Shown one piece after another: positions 46,715 through 47,366 of a DNA stretch of 47,366 nt. The DNA comes from an uncultured Candidatus Saccharibacteria bacterium (GTDB lineage: Bacteria > Patescibacteriota > Saccharimonadia > Saccharimonadales > Saccharimonadaceae): NCBI GenBank assembly GCA_938036915.1, contig CALHVV010000005.1:1-47366 (forward strand), in the 5' to 3' direction. A model generated the notes under the pieces. That model was not told the DNA's origin and searched no databases. It saw nothing but the letters and a program-made list of their open reading frames with translations. A program made the position numbers and the translations under genes. Each line of letters begins with the position of its first letter. Positions within the stretch are counted from its first letter, which is position 1.

Positions 46715-47366
46715 ATGGAACATATCCGTAATTTCTGCATCATCGCCCATATCGACCACGGCAAGAGCACCCTGGCCGACCGCATGATGGAGCTGACGGG
46801 CACCGTTACCAAGCGGGATATGAAGCAGCAGTTGCTCGATAGTATGGATCTGGAGCGCGAGAAGGGAATTACGATCAAGCTCGCCCCAGTGCGGATGAAG
46901 TATGCGTATGGTGCGGAGGATGCAAACCCTACCAGTGCGCAGACAGCGAGCGGGCCAGCATCGAAACGAAGCCAAAGCGATAACACCGCACCCCAACCCG
47001 GCACCTACGACCTCAACCTGATCGACACCCCCGGCCATGTGGATTTTAGCTACGAAGTATCGCGTAGCTTGCAGGCCTGCGAAGGCGCGGTGCTGGTGGT
47101 GGATGCCAGCCAAGGCATTCAGGCGCAGACGCTGGCGAATGTGTACTTGGCGATGGAGCAGGACCTCGCGATCATCCCAGTGCTCAACAAAGTTGACCTG
47201 CCAGCGGCCGATGTACCGCGCGTTTCCAAGCAGGTGATTAATCTGCTGGGCTGTGATGAAAGCGATATTATTCATATCTCAGCCAAGACTGGGCAGAATG
47301 TGCCGCAGGTGTTGCGGGCTATCGTCGAGCGCATCCCAGCACCAGTATCGCCACTGGCGGTGCAGG
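46715..47366 (+). CDS. lepA: elongation factor 4, 5' part
   Basis: The gene starts with ATG 3 nt after murJ and runs out of the window (217 codons seen). It is the GTPase domain of EF4/LepA: G1 'AHIDHGKST' (11-19), 'LDSMDLEREKGITIK' (G2 area), G3 'DTPGH', G4 'NKVD', and 'SAKTG' as G5. Compared with typical LepA, about 28 extra polar residues lie between G2 and G3 (about 69-97, 'GAEDANPTSAQTASGPASKR' and on). EF4 binds the ribosome and promotes back-translocation or recovery of stalled ribosomes. Last gene of the ftsH-murJ-lepA run; there is no promoter in between. Confidence 0.95.
   Translation, partial: MEHIRNFCIIAHIDHGKSTLADRMMELTGTVTKRDMKQQLLDSMDLEREKGITIKLAPVRMKYAYGAEDANPTSAQTASGPASKRSQSDNTAPQPGTYDLNLIDTPGHVDFSYEVSRSLQACEGAVLVVDASQGIQAQTLANVYLAMEQDLAIIPVLNKVDLPAADVPRVSKQVINLLGCDESDIIHISAKTGQNVPQVLRAIVERIPAPVSPLAVQ

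Noticed and set aside
46268..47275. 335-codon minus-strand open frame across murJ end and lepA
   Set aside because: It is antisense to two certain genes, has no family features, and its composition (His, Arg and Leu excess) is typical of a mirror frame in GC-rich coding DNA.

Overview
The window reads as chromosome of a small-genome bacterium of the Patescibacteria/CPR type, most likely a Saccharibacteria (TM7) lineage. This is inference from gene content, not a database result. The basis is short intergenic gaps, many very small anchored or secreted proteins of no recognisable family, a minimal set of core genes (tyrS, aspS, tilS, ftsH, murJ, lepA, trmB, a TsaC/YrdC protein, a MurC/Mpl ligase, an FtsB/DivIC-like protein), several Nudix/MazG housecleaning enzymes and no biosynthetic operon. 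UGA is used as a stop. Most genes are moderately GC-rich, but about 3.1-6.4 kb is clearly AT-rich.

Layout. 0.3-3.0 kb: GNAT acetyltransferase, TyrRS and an ADP-ribose-pyrophosphatase-like Nudix enzyme. 3.2-6.4 kb: a tandem array of three paralogous membrane-anchored proteins, each followed by all or part of a class-3 lipase/Mbeg1-like gene that has decayed to different degrees. 6.5-14 kb: a fused GT2 + GT39-type glycosyltransferase, a Nudix protein, a winged-helix protein, an OmpR-type two-component pair, an orphan RHH antitoxin, a Gly/Ser/Gln-rich membrane protein and a DsbA-like thiol oxidoreductase. 14-24 kb: CBS-pair membrane protein, AspRS, metallo-beta-lactamase-fold protein, two alpha/beta hydrolases, inositol-monophosphatase-like enzyme, Y-family polymerase with a small partner, and a cysteine-free MutY-like glycosylase. 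24-30 kb: VIT1-type transporter and a run of envelope proteins, including a metzincin-like protease with an RR signal and an MscS channel. 30-37 kb: TrmB, an HD+CYTH fusion, an HTH-Nudix + MazG operon, a Mur ligase and a short basic protein with its own promoter and terminator. 37-43 kb: three tRNA genes, all with anticodon CAT, interleaved with an FtsB-like gene, a 38-aa gene, a disulfide-reductase-fold flavoprotein without its redox cysteines, a candidate small RNA and tilS. 43-47 kb: ftsH, murJ and the 5' part of lepA.

Two signals run across the window. First, for more than twenty genes a -10-like hexamer (TATAAT, TATACT, TACAAT and similar) ends only 6-9 nt before the start codon. This predicts leaderless mRNAs and fixes several start codons. 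Genes behind another gene, or with a longer leader, instead carry AAGGAG/GGAGG Shine-Dalgarno sites. At 23029-23048 and 29696-29715, divergent genes sit 20 bp apart around one overlapping -10 element. Second, the translation-initiation and decoding genes cluster: initiator tRNA, two other CAU tRNAs and TilS, the enzyme that converts tRNA-Ile(CAU). The most novel-looking system is the anchored-protein/lipase array at 3.2-6.4 kb, which resembles a toxin/immunity-style expansion. That role is a hypothesis.
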